Shown in pieces: positions 47,785 through 56,895 of a stretch of 64,000 nucleotides of DNA; the first letter of the stretch is position 1, and every line of letters starts with the position of its first letter. Source of the stretch: Alphaproteobacteria bacterium (lineage in GTDB: Bacteria > Pseudomonadota > Alphaproteobacteria > Rickettsiales > SXRF01); contig JANYES010000019.1 of the NCBI GenBank assembly GCA_025362975.1, forward strand, positions 186,001 through 250,000, written 5' to 3'. The translations under genes were made by a program, and so were the position numbers. Under the pieces are notes generated by a model. The model made no database searches. It was not told the origin of the DNA and worked only from the letters and a program-made list of their open reading frames with translations.

Positions 47785-49707
47785 ATGCTGACCAACGCTT
47801 ATGACTTCGACAAAAACGGCAACCTGATCCATTTCGATCCCACGCGCAAAATCGTTTCCTTCCCTGAAACGCAGGAGCAAAAACAGCTCTACCGCAAAGC
47901 CGCCGAAATCCCGGAAAAGCCCAAATTCAGCCCCTCGCAGCTCACCCTCGACCACTCGCGCGATTCGCTACTCACCGATTTCGGCAAGGCCACGCTCGAC
48001 GACCGCTACCTGCTCGAAAACGAATCCTATCAGGACATGTTCGCCCGCGTCGCCTGCGCCTATGCCGACGATGTGGACCATGCGCAACGCCTCTATGATT
48101 ATATGTCGCGCTTATGGTTCATGCCCTCGACACCCATCCTTTCCAATGGCGGCGCCAAGCGCGGCCTGCCGATTTCGTGCTTCTTGAATACGGTCTCTGA
48201 TAGCCTTGACGGCATCGTCACCACATGGAACGAAAACGTGCTGCTCGCCTCTAACGGCGGCGGTATCGGCACCTACTGGGGTTTTGTGCGCGGTGTCGGC
48301 GAACCTGTTGGCAGGGCTGGGAAAACGTCGGGTATCATCCCGTTCGTACGCGTCATGGACTCGCTGACGCTTGCCATTTCCCAAGGTTCGCTTCGCCGCG
48401 GATCGGCGGCGGTGTATATCGATGTGTATCATCCTGAAATCGAAGAGTTCTTGGAAATCCGCAAACCCTCCGGCGACTTCAACCGCAAGAGCCTGAACCT
48501 GCATCACGGCATCAACATTACCGATGAGTTCATGGAAGCGGTGCGCGAAGACACCGAGTTCGGCCTGCGCAGCCCGAAAGACAACCGCGTACTGAAAAAA
48601 GTCAACGCCCGCCAGCTCTTCCAGAAAATCGTCGAGATGCGTCTGCAGACCGGCGAGCCGTACCTCATCTTTATCGACACCGCCAACAAGGCGATGCCCA
48701 AGCACCAGCGCGAGCTGGGCCTGAAAGTCCGTATGAGCAATTTGTGCAGCGAAATCCTGCTTCCCACTGGCCCGGACCAGCACGGCAAGGAACGCACCGC
48801 CGTGTGCTGCCTGTCGTCGCTCAACGCCGAAACATGGGACGAATGGTGCAACGAGCCAATGATCGTCGAAGACGTGCTCCGCTTCCTCGATAACGTGTTG
48901 CAGGAATTCATCGACACCGCGCCGGACGGCATGGCGCGAGCCAAATATTCGGCGATGCGCGAACGCTCGGTGGGCTTGGGGCTCATGGGCTTCCACTCCT
49001 TCCTTCAATCCAAAAACATTCCGTTCGAAAGCGCGATGGCCAAATCGTGGAACATGCGTATTTTCAAACACATGCGCCGCGCAGCCGACGCCGCCAGCGT
49101 GCAGCTCGCCGAAGAACGCGGCGCGTGCCCGGATGCGCAGGAACGTGGCATTAAAGCCCGCTTCAGCCACAAAATTGCCATCGCGCCGACGGCGTCGATC
49201 AGCATCATCTGCGGTGGTACGAGCGCGTGCATCGAACCGATTCCCGCCAATATCTATACGCATAAAACATTGTCGGGTAACTTCGCGGTGAAGAACATTC
49301 ACCTGCGTAAATTGCTGGTTGAGAAGGGCATGGACACCGATGCGGTGTGGCAATCCATTGTGGAATACGAAGGCTCGGTGCAACATCTCGACTTCCTCAC
49401 CGTCGATGAGAAAGACACTTACAAAACGGCGTTTGAAATCGACCAGCGCTGGGTGATCGAACTTGCCGGTGACCGCGCGCCGTATATCTGCCAGGGACAA
49501 TCGATCAACCTGTTCCTTCCCGCCGACGCGAACAAATGGGACTTACTGATGCTGCACTGGACGGCTTGGGAAAAAGGCGTCAAATCGCTGTACTATTGCC
49601 GCTCCAAATCCATCCAGCGCGCCGAGCAGGTCGGCAGCGACAACAAAGAGGCGAAAGCCATGAAGACCGAAAAAACCGACTATGAAGAATGTCTGGCCTG
49701 CCAGTAA
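47785..49707 (+). CDS. nrdA: Ribonucleotide reductase class Ia, large subunit NrdA, without ATP cone
   Basis: The 640-residue alpha subunit reduces ribonucleoside diphosphates using a radical from NrdB. Active-site features are present: C132 (PISCFLNT), the N319-x-C321-x-E323 triad (NLCSEI), the redox partner Cys in VCCLSS (341/342), the YY pair in SLYYCRS for radical transfer, and the C-terminal thiol relay C636-x-x-C639. The protein goes almost straight into the catalytic barrel, so the N-terminal ATP-cone domain for overall activity control is missing. The ribosome site GGGG lies before the ATG. Expression is predicted to be low when cobalamin is abundant. Confidence 0.95.
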   Translation: MLTNAYDFDKNGNLIHFDPTRKIVSFPETQEQKQLYRKAAEIPEKPKFSPSQLTLDHSRDSLLTDFGKATLDDRYLLENESYQDMFARVACAYADDVDHAQRLYDYMSRLWFMPSTPILSNGGAKRGLPISCFLNTVSDSLDGIVTTWNENVLLASNGGGIGTYWGFVRGVGEPVGRAGKTSGIIPFVRVMDSLTLAISQGSLRRGSAAVYIDVYHPEIEEFLEIRKPSGDFNRKSLNLHHGINITDEFMEAVREDTEFGLRSPKDNRVLKKVNARQLFQKIVEMRLQTGEPYLIFIDTANKAMPKHQRELGLKVRMSNLCSEILLPTGPDQHGKERTAVCCLSSLNAETWDEWCNEPMIVEDVLRFLDNVLQEFIDTAPDGMARAKYSAMRERSVGLGLMGFHSFLQSKNIPFESAMAKSWNMRIFKHMRRAADAASVQLAEERGACPDAQERGIKARFSHKIAIAPTASISIICGGTSACIEPIPANIYTHKTLSGNFAVKNIHLRKLLVEKGMDTDAVWQSIVEYEGSVQHLDFLTVDEKDTYKTAFEIDQRWVIELAGDRAPYICQGQSINLFLPADANKWDLLMLHWTAWEKGVKSLYYCRSKSIQRAEQVGSDNKEAKAMKTEKTDYEECLACQ

Positions 49708-49713
49708 CTGCCG

Positions 49714-49787
49714 CCCCGTCGCATGACGGGGTCCACGTACAAGAACAGGCGGAACTACCGTTATCCAGACCCCGTCATGCGACGGGG
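49714..49787. repeat. Long intergenic inverted repeat between nrdA and nrdB
   Basis: The 20 bases at 49714-49733 are the exact reverse complement of those at 49768-49787, with each arm itself containing CCCCGTC/GACGGGG symmetry. This resembles a REP-like mobile palindrome and would form a long hairpin in the nrdAB mRNA. Confidence 0.85.
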
Positions 49788-49805
49788 TGACAAAAGGAGA
49801 ATAAG

Positions 49806-50888
49806 ATGACCGACTTCACCACCGCCAATCCGCTGAGCTTGCAGAACAAAGGCCTGATCGGCCTGCTCGACACTTCCGGCTCCTACAATATCGACCGCTA
49901 TCCGTGGGCATATCAGGCATGGAAGCGCCAACAGCAGATTCACTGGATGGGCGAAGAAGTGCCGCTCGGCGAAGACATCAAGGACTGGAACGGCGATAAG
50001 CTCACCCCGCCCGAGCGTAATTTGCTCACGCAGATTTTCCGCTTCTTCACCCAGTCGGACATCGAAGTCAGTGATAATTATTTCAAGCGCTATATCCCGA
50101 TCTTCCAGCCACTGGAAGTGCAGATGATGATGGCGGCGTTCACCAATATGGAAACGGTGCATATCGACGCTTATGCGCTGTTACTCAAAACGCTCGGCAT
50201 GCCGCAGACGGAATTCAACGCCTTCCATGACTATGCCTGCCTGCGCGCCAAGGCCGACTACATGCACAGCTTCGGCACCAATACCTGCGCGGACGTGGCG
50301 CGCACACTCGCCATGTTCGGCGCGTTTACCGAAGGCATGGCGCTGTTTGCGAGCTTTGCGATGCTGATGAACTTCCCACGCTTCAACAAAATGAAGGGCA
50401 TGGGGCAGATCGTCAGCTGGTCGGTGCGCGACGAATCGCTTCACTGCGAATCCGTCATTCGCCTGTACCATGAATGGGCTGACGAAACCGGCTGCGTGAC
50501 CAAATCCGTTGCCGACGACATCACCGATGTCGGCAAGACGATGGTGGATCTGGAAGATAAGTTCATCGAACTCGCTTTTGAGTTGGGCGAAGTGCAGGGC
50601 ATGAAGCCCAAGGACATCCAGTCCTATGTGCGCTACATCGCCGACTGGCGCTTCACGCAGCTCAAACTCACGCCCTGCTACGGGTATTTCACCGGCACCA
50701 ACGGCGAATACACGCAGACCAAAGAACACCCGCTGCCGTGGCTGTCGGCCATGCTCAACGGCGTGGAACATGCGAACTTCTTCGAAGCCCGCTCGACCGA
50801 ATACTCCAAAGCCGCTACAAAGGGCGACTGGCACGGCGAGGGCGGCGTCTGGGCGTCGTTCGATTCAAGGATTAAGAAAACCGCTTAG
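49806..50888 (+). CDS. nrdB: Ribonucleotide reductase class Ia, small subunit NrdB
   Basis: The 360-residue beta subunit houses the di-iron tyrosyl radical. Metal-ligand helices are recognisable: FTQSDIEVSDNY, the EXXH-type NMETVHIDAYALLL with its radical tyrosine, EGMALFASF and the RDESLHCESV segment. The C-terminal tail (GDWHGEGGVWASFD) docks to NrdA. No ATP-cone is attached to this subunit either. AGGAG lies eight bases upstream of the ATG. It follows nrdA after a hairpin-forming repeat that may lower or uncouple its expression. The 3' end overlaps a convergent gene by four bases. Confidence 0.95.
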   Translation: MTDFTTANPLSLQNKGLIGLLDTSGSYNIDRYPWAYQAWKRQQQIHWMGEEVPLGEDIKDWNGDKLTPPERNLLTQIFRFFTQSDIEVSDNYFKRYIPIFQPLEVQMMMAAFTNMETVHIDAYALLLKTLGMPQTEFNAFHDYACLRAKADYMHSFGTNTCADVARTLAMFGAFTEGMALFASFAMLMNFPRFNKMKGMGQIVSWSVRDESLHCESVIRLYHEWADETGCVTKSVADDITDVGKTMVDLEDKFIELAFELGEVQGMKPKDIQSYVRYIADWRFTQLKLTPCYGYFTGTNGEYTQTKEHPLPWLSAMLNGVEHANFFEARSTEYSKAATKGDWHGEGGVWASFDSRIKKTA

Positions 50889-51163
50889 CGGCGAAGTTGC
50901 GACGGCTGGGTGCGCAGCGCGAACGGATCGTCCTGCAAGCCGTTGACGCTGAAGCTTAGGGACGGGCCGTTTTGCGGGCCGCTTGCTTGCTCCATCGCGC
51001 CGTCATCGGCGACGTGCGGATAGGGAACTTTATCATCAGGATCGCCAAATTTGGCCGTACCGTCTTTTTGCGTGGCGCTGGTGGTGTCGACATCGAAAGC
51101 CATCGCGGCATGGGGTGCGACAACTGCAAGCGCGGCAATCAGGAACAGGCGGAATAAGGGCAT
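50885..51163 (-). CDS. Small secreted protein of unknown function
   Basis: The 92-residue protein has a clear signal peptide (MPLFRLFLIAALAVVAPHAAMA), with cleavage likely after AMA, leaving about 70 polar residues rich in Asp, Pro and Gln. No cysteine or known domain is present. GGAGG lies upstream of the ATG. It is close to the ABC transporter gene on the same strand (24 bases), so the two may be co-transcribed. Confidence 0.6.
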   Translation of the reverse strand: MPLFRLFLIAALAVVAPHAAMAFDVDTTSATQKDGTAKFGDPDDKVPYPHVADDGAMEQASGPQNGPSLSFSVNGLQDDPFALRTQPSQLRR

Positions 51164-51187
51164 GAGGACCTCCGTTTGGGAGATTTT

Positions 51188-52861
51188 TTATAGTCCAATT
51201 TCCTGAGTATGCCAAGCGCGAAGCGTGGCGCGGTGGCCGACGCTGACGAGAATGCTGCGCGGCAGGCGCTCAATCAGCAAGCCATAAAGCTGCGCTTCGG
51301 CGGTATCATCGAGGGAGGCGGTGGCTTCATCGAGCAACAATACGGCGGGTTTTTGCAGAAGGATGCGGGCGAAAGCAAGCTTCTGTTGCTCGCCTAGCGA
51401 CAGGCTATGGGACCAGCGGTCCTGACTGTCCAGTAGCGGAATGAGGCGCGCAAGGCCCACATCGGCAAGCGCCGCTTCGATGGCTTCCTGAGAGTAAATC
51501 CCAGCGCTGTGCGGATAGGCGATGATATCGCGCAGCGGCAGCAGCGGCAGGTATGGTTTTTGCGGTACGAACAGCACGCTGGCGTCCTGCGGCAGGGTGA
51601 TAGCCCCCTGCCCGTACGGCCAGAGGCCCGCGATGGCGCGAAGCAGCGTGGTTTTGCCTTTGCCGGAGGGGCCAGTGATAAGCGCACGGTCACCGGGATT
51701 GAGGGTGAGCGACACATTGGATAATAGCGCCTCGTCCTGCAGCAGAGTGATGGTGAGGTTGCGGACCAAAAGCCTCTCGCCACCCGTGGCGCGTTCGATA
51801 TCGGTGCGGGCCATGTCCTTATGCGACAGCTCCATCGCGTCGGTGAAGCCGATGAGGCGGTTAGTGGTGGCTTTCCAGTTGGCGAAGCTTGGATAGACGT
51901 CGATCAGCCAGCTCAGCGCATCCTGCACACGCCCGAAAGCGGACGCGGTCTGCATCAGCCCGCCGAGCTGAATGGCGCCGGAGAAATAGCGGGGTGCGGC
52001 GACTACGATGGGGAAGATGATGGCGATCTGGCTGTAGCCGGAGGTAAACCAGGTGAGCTGCTTTTGCTTGCGCATGATCTGGCGCCAGTTGCCGATGATA
52101 GCGGCGAAACGCTCGGTGAGCTGGGCGTTTTCGGCAGCCTCGCCCTTATAAAAAGCGATGCTTTCGGCGTTTTCGCGCAGGCGCACCATCGAAAAACGGA
52201 AATTTGCTTCGAAGCGCTGCTGGTCGAAATTAAGCGACACCAGCTTGCGGCCGATGAGGTGGGTAAGTCGCGTGCCGAGCATGGCGTAGACAATCGCCAC
52301 CCAGAACATGTAGCCGGGAATGTGGAATTGCATGCCGCCGAGGGCGAAATCCAGCGTGCCGGACAGGCCCCACAGGATGGTGGTGAAGGACACTAAGGTC
52401 ACGATGGAACTGAGCAAGCCGATGCTGAGCGTGAGCGTGCTGCTTGTGAAACCGTCAATATCGTCGGCGATGCGCTGGTCGGGGTTATCGGTGCTTTTGT
52501 AGATGACTTGCAAGCGATAATACGCATAGTTCGATAGCCACGCGTGCTGGTATTTTTGCGTCATCCAAGAGCGCCAGCGAATGTGCAGCATCTGGTTGAA
52601 ATACTGGCGGTACACGGCCACCGCAATGTAGAAGACGGCGAGAATGCTGAACACGCCGAGCTGGTGTTCGAACTCGGGCAGGTTTTTGTCCTGCAATGCG
52701 TTGTAAAACCCATTATTCCACTGGTTGAAGAGTACCGACAGATACACCTGCCCGAGCGCGAGCGCGACAATCGTGCCCAGCAGTGCCCTGCCCTTCCAGC
52801 GGTCTTCGGATACCCAATAGGGCAGGATCAGACGCCATGTGGAACGCCAGTTGGTTTTCAT
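51188..52861 (-). CDS. SbmA/YddA-type ABC transporter (fused membrane and ATPase domains)
   Basis: The 557-residue protein joins a six-span ABC_membrane_2 domain (PYWVSEDRWKGRALL, FNQWNNGFYNALQDKN, DNPDQRIADDIDGFTSSTLTLSIG are all typical) to a C-terminal ATPase with Walker A GPSGKGKTTL, signature LSLGEQQKLAFARI and Walker B AVLLLDEATASLDD. The DNPDQRI segment is characteristic of the SbmA/BacA/YddA group. Related proteins import peptides or export unknown compounds. Its stop is followed by the small secreted protein gene; its start overlaps the exporter gene by four bases. Confidence 0.88.
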   Translation of the reverse strand: MKTNWRSTWRLILPYWVSEDRWKGRALLGTIVALALGQVYLSVLFNQWNNGFYNALQDKNLPEFEHQLGVFSILAVFYIAVAVYRQYFNQMLHIRWRSWMTQKYQHAWLSNYAYYRLQVIYKSTDNPDQRIADDIDGFTSSTLTLSIGLLSSIVTLVSFTTILWGLSGTLDFALGGMQFHIPGYMFWVAIVYAMLGTRLTHLIGRKLVSLNFDQQRFEANFRFSMVRLRENAESIAFYKGEAAENAQLTERFAAIIGNWRQIMRKQKQLTWFTSGYSQIAIIFPIVVAAPRYFSGAIQLGGLMQTASAFGRVQDALSWLIDVYPSFANWKATTNRLIGFTDAMELSHKDMARTDIERATGGERLLVRNLTITLLQDEALLSNVSLTLNPGDRALITGPSGKGKTTLLRAIAGLWPYGQGAITLPQDASVLFVPQKPYLPLLPLRDIIAYPHSAGIYSQEAIEAALADVGLARLIPLLDSQDRWSHSLSLGEQQKLAFARILLQKPAVLLLDEATASLDDTAEAQLYGLLIERLPRSILVSVGHRATLRAWHTQEIGL

Positions 52862-54063
52862 GCCATCACCATGCAGTCATGGGTGCGCTTGCGGCCCAGC
52901 AGCAAAATCGCGTAAGCGATGCTGACGGTAACGCCGAGGATGGCGATGATGGGGAAGCTTTCATGCGAATGTGACATGCTGATGCCGGTGGAAATGACCG
53001 CACCGACTCCGAGCTGTAAAAAGCCGAGCAATGCCGAAGCGCTGCCGGCGTTTTTAGAAAACGGTGCCAGCGCAATGGCAGCCGCGTTGGGATAGGTGAT
53101 GCCCGCGCAGGCGAGGAAAATAAAGAACAGTACCATCGTGGCCACCAGCCCGTACCAGCCGTTATAGGTGCCGACGAGGAACACCACGCCGATGATCGCC
53201 TGAATGGTGAGCACACGGATAAACAATGTTTCGCTGTTCATGCGGCGAAGCAGCAGGCCGTTGAACTGGCTGCAACCGATGAAACCGACGGCGATGATGG
53301 CGAAAACGCCGCTATAGGCCTGAGCTGACATGTGGAAGTTTTCCATGAAAATGATAGGCGAACCGGCGACATAGGTAAAAAGACCAGCGAAGGAAAACGC
53401 ACCCGCAAAGGCGTAAGTCGCGAATTTCGGGTGTTTGAGGATGGCGACATATTCGGCCACGATGGGGCCGAATTTGAGTTCGATGCTGGGATCGGGCGCG
53501 TGGCTCTCAGGGAGCAAAAACCAGATGAGCGCGACCACGGCAGCGACGATGGCGGCCATGATGAAAAACACGAAACGCCAGCCGATATAAATCATCACCA
53601 TGCCGCCGATGCTGGGCGCGCAGAGCGGCGACACCGCGATAAATAAAAACATCAGCGACAGGATCTTAGCACTCTCATTGACCGGGAAAAAATCCCGTAC
53701 CATCGCAAGCGAAGCGACCGCGGCGGCGCACCCGCCCAATCCTTGGATAAAGCGAAGCACCACCAGCGATTCGATAGTCGGCGCCATCGCGCAGCCAGCG
53801 GAAGAAATGATGAAGAGTCCGAGGCCCGCAAAGAGCGGTTTTTTGCGCCCGTAGCGGTCGAGCAGCGGGCCGTAGAACACTTGCCCTAAGGCCATGCCTA
53901 TAAAATAGCTCGATAGCGTCAGCGAAATCATCGTGCCTGGCACGGAAAAATCATGCGCGAGCTGCGGGAAAACTGGTAGGTACATGTCGATGGCAAACGG
54001 GCTGATGACGCTGAGCGCACCAAGCAAGCACACAATAAATAAACGGGACGGAGTGGCGGTCAC
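52858..54063 (-). CDS. MFS drug exporter, Bcr/CflA family
   Basis: The 401-residue protein has 12 hydrophobic segments and the Bcr/CflA hallmarks: SPFAIDMYLPVFPQLA at the N-terminus, GQVFYGPLLDRYGRKKPL (MFS motif A) and RFIQGLGGCAAAVASLAMVRDFF. Members export drugs or amino-acid metabolites by proton antiport. It starts the two- or three-gene minus-strand unit with the ABC transporter. The 280-bp region to the right carries divergent promoters I cannot place. Confidence 0.9.
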   Translation of the reverse strand: MTATPSRLFIVCLLGALSVISPFAIDMYLPVFPQLAHDFSVPGTMISLTLSSYFIGMALGQVFYGPLLDRYGRKKPLFAGLGLFIISSAGCAMAPTIESLVVLRFIQGLGGCAAAVASLAMVRDFFPVNESAKILSLMFLFIAVSPLCAPSIGGMVMIYIGWRFVFFIMAAIVAAVVALIWFLLPESHAPDPSIELKFGPIVAEYVAILKHPKFATYAFAGAFSFAGLFTYVAGSPIIFMENFHMSAQAYSGVFAIIAVGFIGCSQFNGLLLRRMNSETLFIRVLTIQAIIGVVFLVGTYNGWYGLVATMVLFFIFLACAGITYPNAAAIALAPFSKNAGSASALLGFLQLGVGAVISTGISMSHSHESFPIIAILGVTVSIAYAILLLGRKRTHDCMVMA

Positions 54064-54345
54064 GGCTGCTCTTCACGAAAGGTTCGAACAGGTTGTAGCC
54101 TTTTTTGGGCCTATCCGACAGCTTTTTTTGCAAGCTGGCTTACTGCCATTCGGTTCTGTCGGTTTTCATTTTTTGTTCTGCCTGTCACAGCGCGTATTAT
54201 TCAAACTAAACTGCGTAAAGTTTCAATATGGATATGGTCTTTATCGCGTCCTGATGTTTTTTCTGCCCTAACCGGCTTACGCCCTTATTCCTAGACGCCT
54301 AGAGTAATCAAGACCCCCAGCTAACATTCAATGAGGAGCCCTTCA

Positions 54346-54762
54346 ATGTCCCGCCATCATTATCACAATATCCGCAACGAAACCAAGCAGCATTTGCTCG
54401 AAGTCGAAACACTGATCGAAAGCAAAGAGGCCGCCAAAACTCTGAAAGCGGATTTGCTGGAACATAACAATGTGATTAAAGTTCATGCAACCGGCGAAGA
54501 CACGCGCGAAAATAACAAAGAAAAATATTCCCCGTATGCCGATGAAAACATCAAGCGTGTCGATGAAATGGAACGTATCGCGGCTAATACGGCATCTATC
54601 GCAGCCGCAGTGAAAAAACCTGCGCAGGAGCTTATCTCGCCCGTGGCGCAAGCGATGAGCGATAACGTTAAACAGGTATTTGACATCCAGCGCCAGTATG
54701 TCGCTCTTGCGATGGAAGGCTGGGGCAAATTGCTAGGCATCAACACCAGCTTTATCAAATAG
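54346..54762 (+). CDS. Phasin-sized hypothetical protein
   Basis: The 138-residue protein starts at the ATG with GAGGAG eight bases upstream; another ATG at 54331 has no site. It is fully helical and charged, with an amphipathic C-terminal half (KKPAQELISPVAQAMSDNVKQVFDIQRQYVALAMEGWGKLLG) like phasin-family proteins that coat storage granules. No PHA genes are nearby. Together with the stress-type SDR ten bases downstream it may belong to a stress or envelope operon. Confidence 0.6.
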   Translation: MSRHHYHNIRNETKQHLLEVETLIESKEAAKTLKADLLEHNNVIKVHATGEDTRENNKEKYSPYADENIKRVDEMERIAANTASIAAAVKKPAQELISPVAQAMSDNVKQVFDIQRQYVALAMEGWGKLLGINTSFIK

Positions 54763-54771
54763 GAGCGCGGT

Positions 54772-55785
54772 ATGGCAAACACAGCAGAAAAACCACCGTC
54801 AATTTCGTACAGCCAGCAGACGAAACAGACCGCCAAAGAACAGCGCGATATTCAGCAGCAAGTGGCAGGCGCCGACAAGCGCGCGCCGAAAAAAGAAAGC
54901 AAGCAGGCCATGCAGGCTGGCGCGCGCGAATATCCGCAACCACCGATGGAACCGCAACACCTAGACAAACCCGGACTGCAGTCAGACCTCAAACTCGCGC
55001 CCATGTGCGACGCGCCTTATTATAAAGGTTCACAGAAATTGCAGGATATGGCGGCCATTATCACGGGCGGCGATTCAGGCATAGGCCGGTCGGTAGCAAT
55101 TTTATATGCGCGCGAAGGCGCGGACGTGGCTATCGTCTACCTTGCCGACGAGCAAGAAGACGCCGCAGAAACCAAACGTCTCGTTGAAGCCGAAGGCAAG
55201 CGCTGCCTACTGATTCCGGGCGATGTCACCAATCGGGCATTTTGCTTCAGCGCCGTGGAAAAAACCGTGGCGGAATTCGGCAAGCTCGACGTGCTGGTCA
55301 ATAATGCAGCTTTCCAGATGCACGTGTCGCGCTTCGAAGATTTGACCGAAGAGCATTTCGACAAAACTATTAAAACCAATCTTTACGGCTATTTCCACAT
55401 GGCGCAAGCGGCCATCGGCGTAATGGGTAAAGGCGGGGCCATCGTTAATACCGGTTCGGTGACAGGACTGATGGGCAATAAGGATTTACTCGATTATTCG
55501 ATGACGAAAGGCGGCATCCATGCTTTTACCCGGTCGCTTGCCACGCATTTGATTCCGTATGGCATCCGCGTCAATGCTGTGGCTCCAGGCCCGGTATGGA
55601 CACCGCTGAATCCTTCCGATAAAGAGGGCGAAGACATCGTGCATTTCGGTGAATCGACGCCGATGAAACGCCCGGCCCAGCCAGAGGAAATCGCGCCCGC
55701 TTACGTGTTCCTCGCAAGCCCGCATTGTTCGAGCTACATCACCGGCGAAATCCTGCCGATCATTGACGGTTATAATGGTGGCTAG
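54772..55785 (+). CDS. Short-chain dehydrogenase/reductase, YghA/general-stress type
   Basis: The 337-residue enzyme has an N-terminal Gln/Lys-rich extension of about 90 residues and then a classical SDR: TGGDSGIG cofactor site (98-105), NNAA (177-180), catalytic Ser at about 229, Y242 and K246 in DYSMTKGG, and PGPVWTPLNPS. The extended layout is that of YghA/YdaD-like proteins, often induced by stress. NADP- or NAD-preference is not decided. It starts nine bases after the phasin-like gene and overlaps the following gene. Confidence 0.88.
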   Translation: MANTAEKPPSISYSQQTKQTAKEQRDIQQQVAGADKRAPKKESKQAMQAGAREYPQPPMEPQHLDKPGLQSDLKLAPMCDAPYYKGSQKLQDMAAIITGGDSGIGRSVAILYAREGADVAIVYLADEQEDAAETKRLVEAEGKRCLLIPGDVTNRAFCFSAVEKTVAEFGKLDVLVNNAAFQMHVSRFEDLTEEHFDKTIKTNLYGYFHMAQAAIGVMGKGGAIVNTGSVTGLMGNKDLLDYSMTKGGIHAFTRSLATHLIPYGIRVNAVAPGPVWTPLNPSDKEGEDIVHFGESTPMKRPAQPEEIAPAYVFLASPHCSSYITGEILPIIDGYNGG

Positions 55786-56887
55786 TACCGCATACCCTTC
55801 GGACGTCCAGCACAAGCGAACGCCGCATCCGCGCCGCAAGTGGATTATTATGGGCACCTTGCTGGTCCTTTTTATAGGTGGACTAATCGCGGCCCGCCTG
55901 TATCTGAACGTCTGGCTGCCTCGCTACGTCAACCACGTGCTTAATAATATCAAAGGTTATGAAGGTTCAGTCGAAGGCATCGACATCGCATTGTATCGCG
56001 GTGCTTATGTTATCCATAATCTGAAACTGTTTAAAACCACTGGCAAAATTCCCGTGCCGTTTATCGATGTGGAAAAAGCGGATCTATCGATTGAGTGGGG
56101 CGCGCTGTTCCACGGGCGTATTGTGTCGAATCTCGACCTTGAAAAACCGGTGATTAACTTCGCGGTCGATAAATCCGGCAAAACTACGCAGACTGGTGCC
56201 AATGTCGATTGGACTAAACCGATCAAGGATTTGGCCCCCGTCGACATCAACATCGTGAATTTCCACAATGGCAAGCTCACCTATCAGGATTTTTCGGCGA
56301 CACCAAAGGTCAATATCTACATCCATAACATGGCAGGCGAAGTACGAAACTTGCGCAATGTCGTGGAAAAATCCGAACCTTTACCTTCTACTATCCTCGT
56401 GCACGGCGATTCCATCGGCCACGGCGCGCTGAATATCAAAGGCAGGATGAACATTCTGAAAGAAGTGCCGGACATGGACCTCGACGCCAAGCTTGAAAAC
56501 GTAAATCTCACAGCGTTGAGCGATTACAGTAACGCCTACGCATCGGTCGATATTCGCGGCGGCAAGCTTAGCGTGTATTCTGAAATCAAGGTCAAGGACA
56601 ACCATGTCAGTGGTTATGTCAAACCCATTGCCAGCGATATTTCGCTGATCGATTTGCGCAAGGAGACCAACCCACTGAAGCTCGCGTGGGAATCGGTCGT
56701 TGCCGTCGTGGTGGATATTTTTACTAACCGTTCGCATGACCAGTTTGCTACCCGCATCCCGCTGAACGGAAATCTCGATTCGATTAAAACCAATACATGG
56801 ACAGCCATCGGCGGCATTATTCGCAATGCTTTCGTTCAGGCGTTGAGCAAAGGGTTGGACCCGTCAGGCCCGGGAGATAAAAAATAA
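55775..56887 (+). CDS. DUF748/AsmA-like envelope protein
   Basis: The 370-residue protein has one N-terminal membrane span (WIIMGTLLVLFIGGLIAARLYLN) and a long extracytoplasmic part with the DUF748 pattern (LPRYVNHVLNNIKGYEGSVEGIDIALYRGAYVIHNLKL, then SIEWGALFHGRIVSNLDLEKPVINF). This family belongs to the AsmA-like/repeating beta-groove group linked to lipid traffic between membranes. Its ATG overlaps the SDR stop by 11 bases. A weaker TTG at 55763 is rejected. Confidence 0.8.
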   Translation: MVASTAYPSDVQHKRTPHPRRKWIIMGTLLVLFIGGLIAARLYLNVWLPRYVNHVLNNIKGYEGSVEGIDIALYRGAYVIHNLKLFKTTGKIPVPFIDVEKADLSIEWGALFHGRIVSNLDLEKPVINFAVDKSGKTTQTGANVDWTKPIKDLAPVDINIVNFHNGKLTYQDFSATPKVNIYIHNMAGEVRNLRNVVEKSEPLPSTILVHGDSIGHGALNIKGRMNILKEVPDMDLDAKLENVNLTALSDYSNAYASVDIRGGKLSVYSEIKVKDNHVSGYVKPIASDISLIDLRKETNPLKLAWESVVAVVVDIFTNRSHDQFATRIPLNGNLDSIKTNTWTAIGGIIRNAFVQALSKGLDPSGPGDKK

Positions 56888-56895
56888 GATACAAT

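Noticed and set aside
48112-49500. 462-residue open frame on the minus strand opposite nrdA
   Set aside because: Antisense shadow of a highly conserved gene; composition is Arg/His/Ala-rich with no motif.
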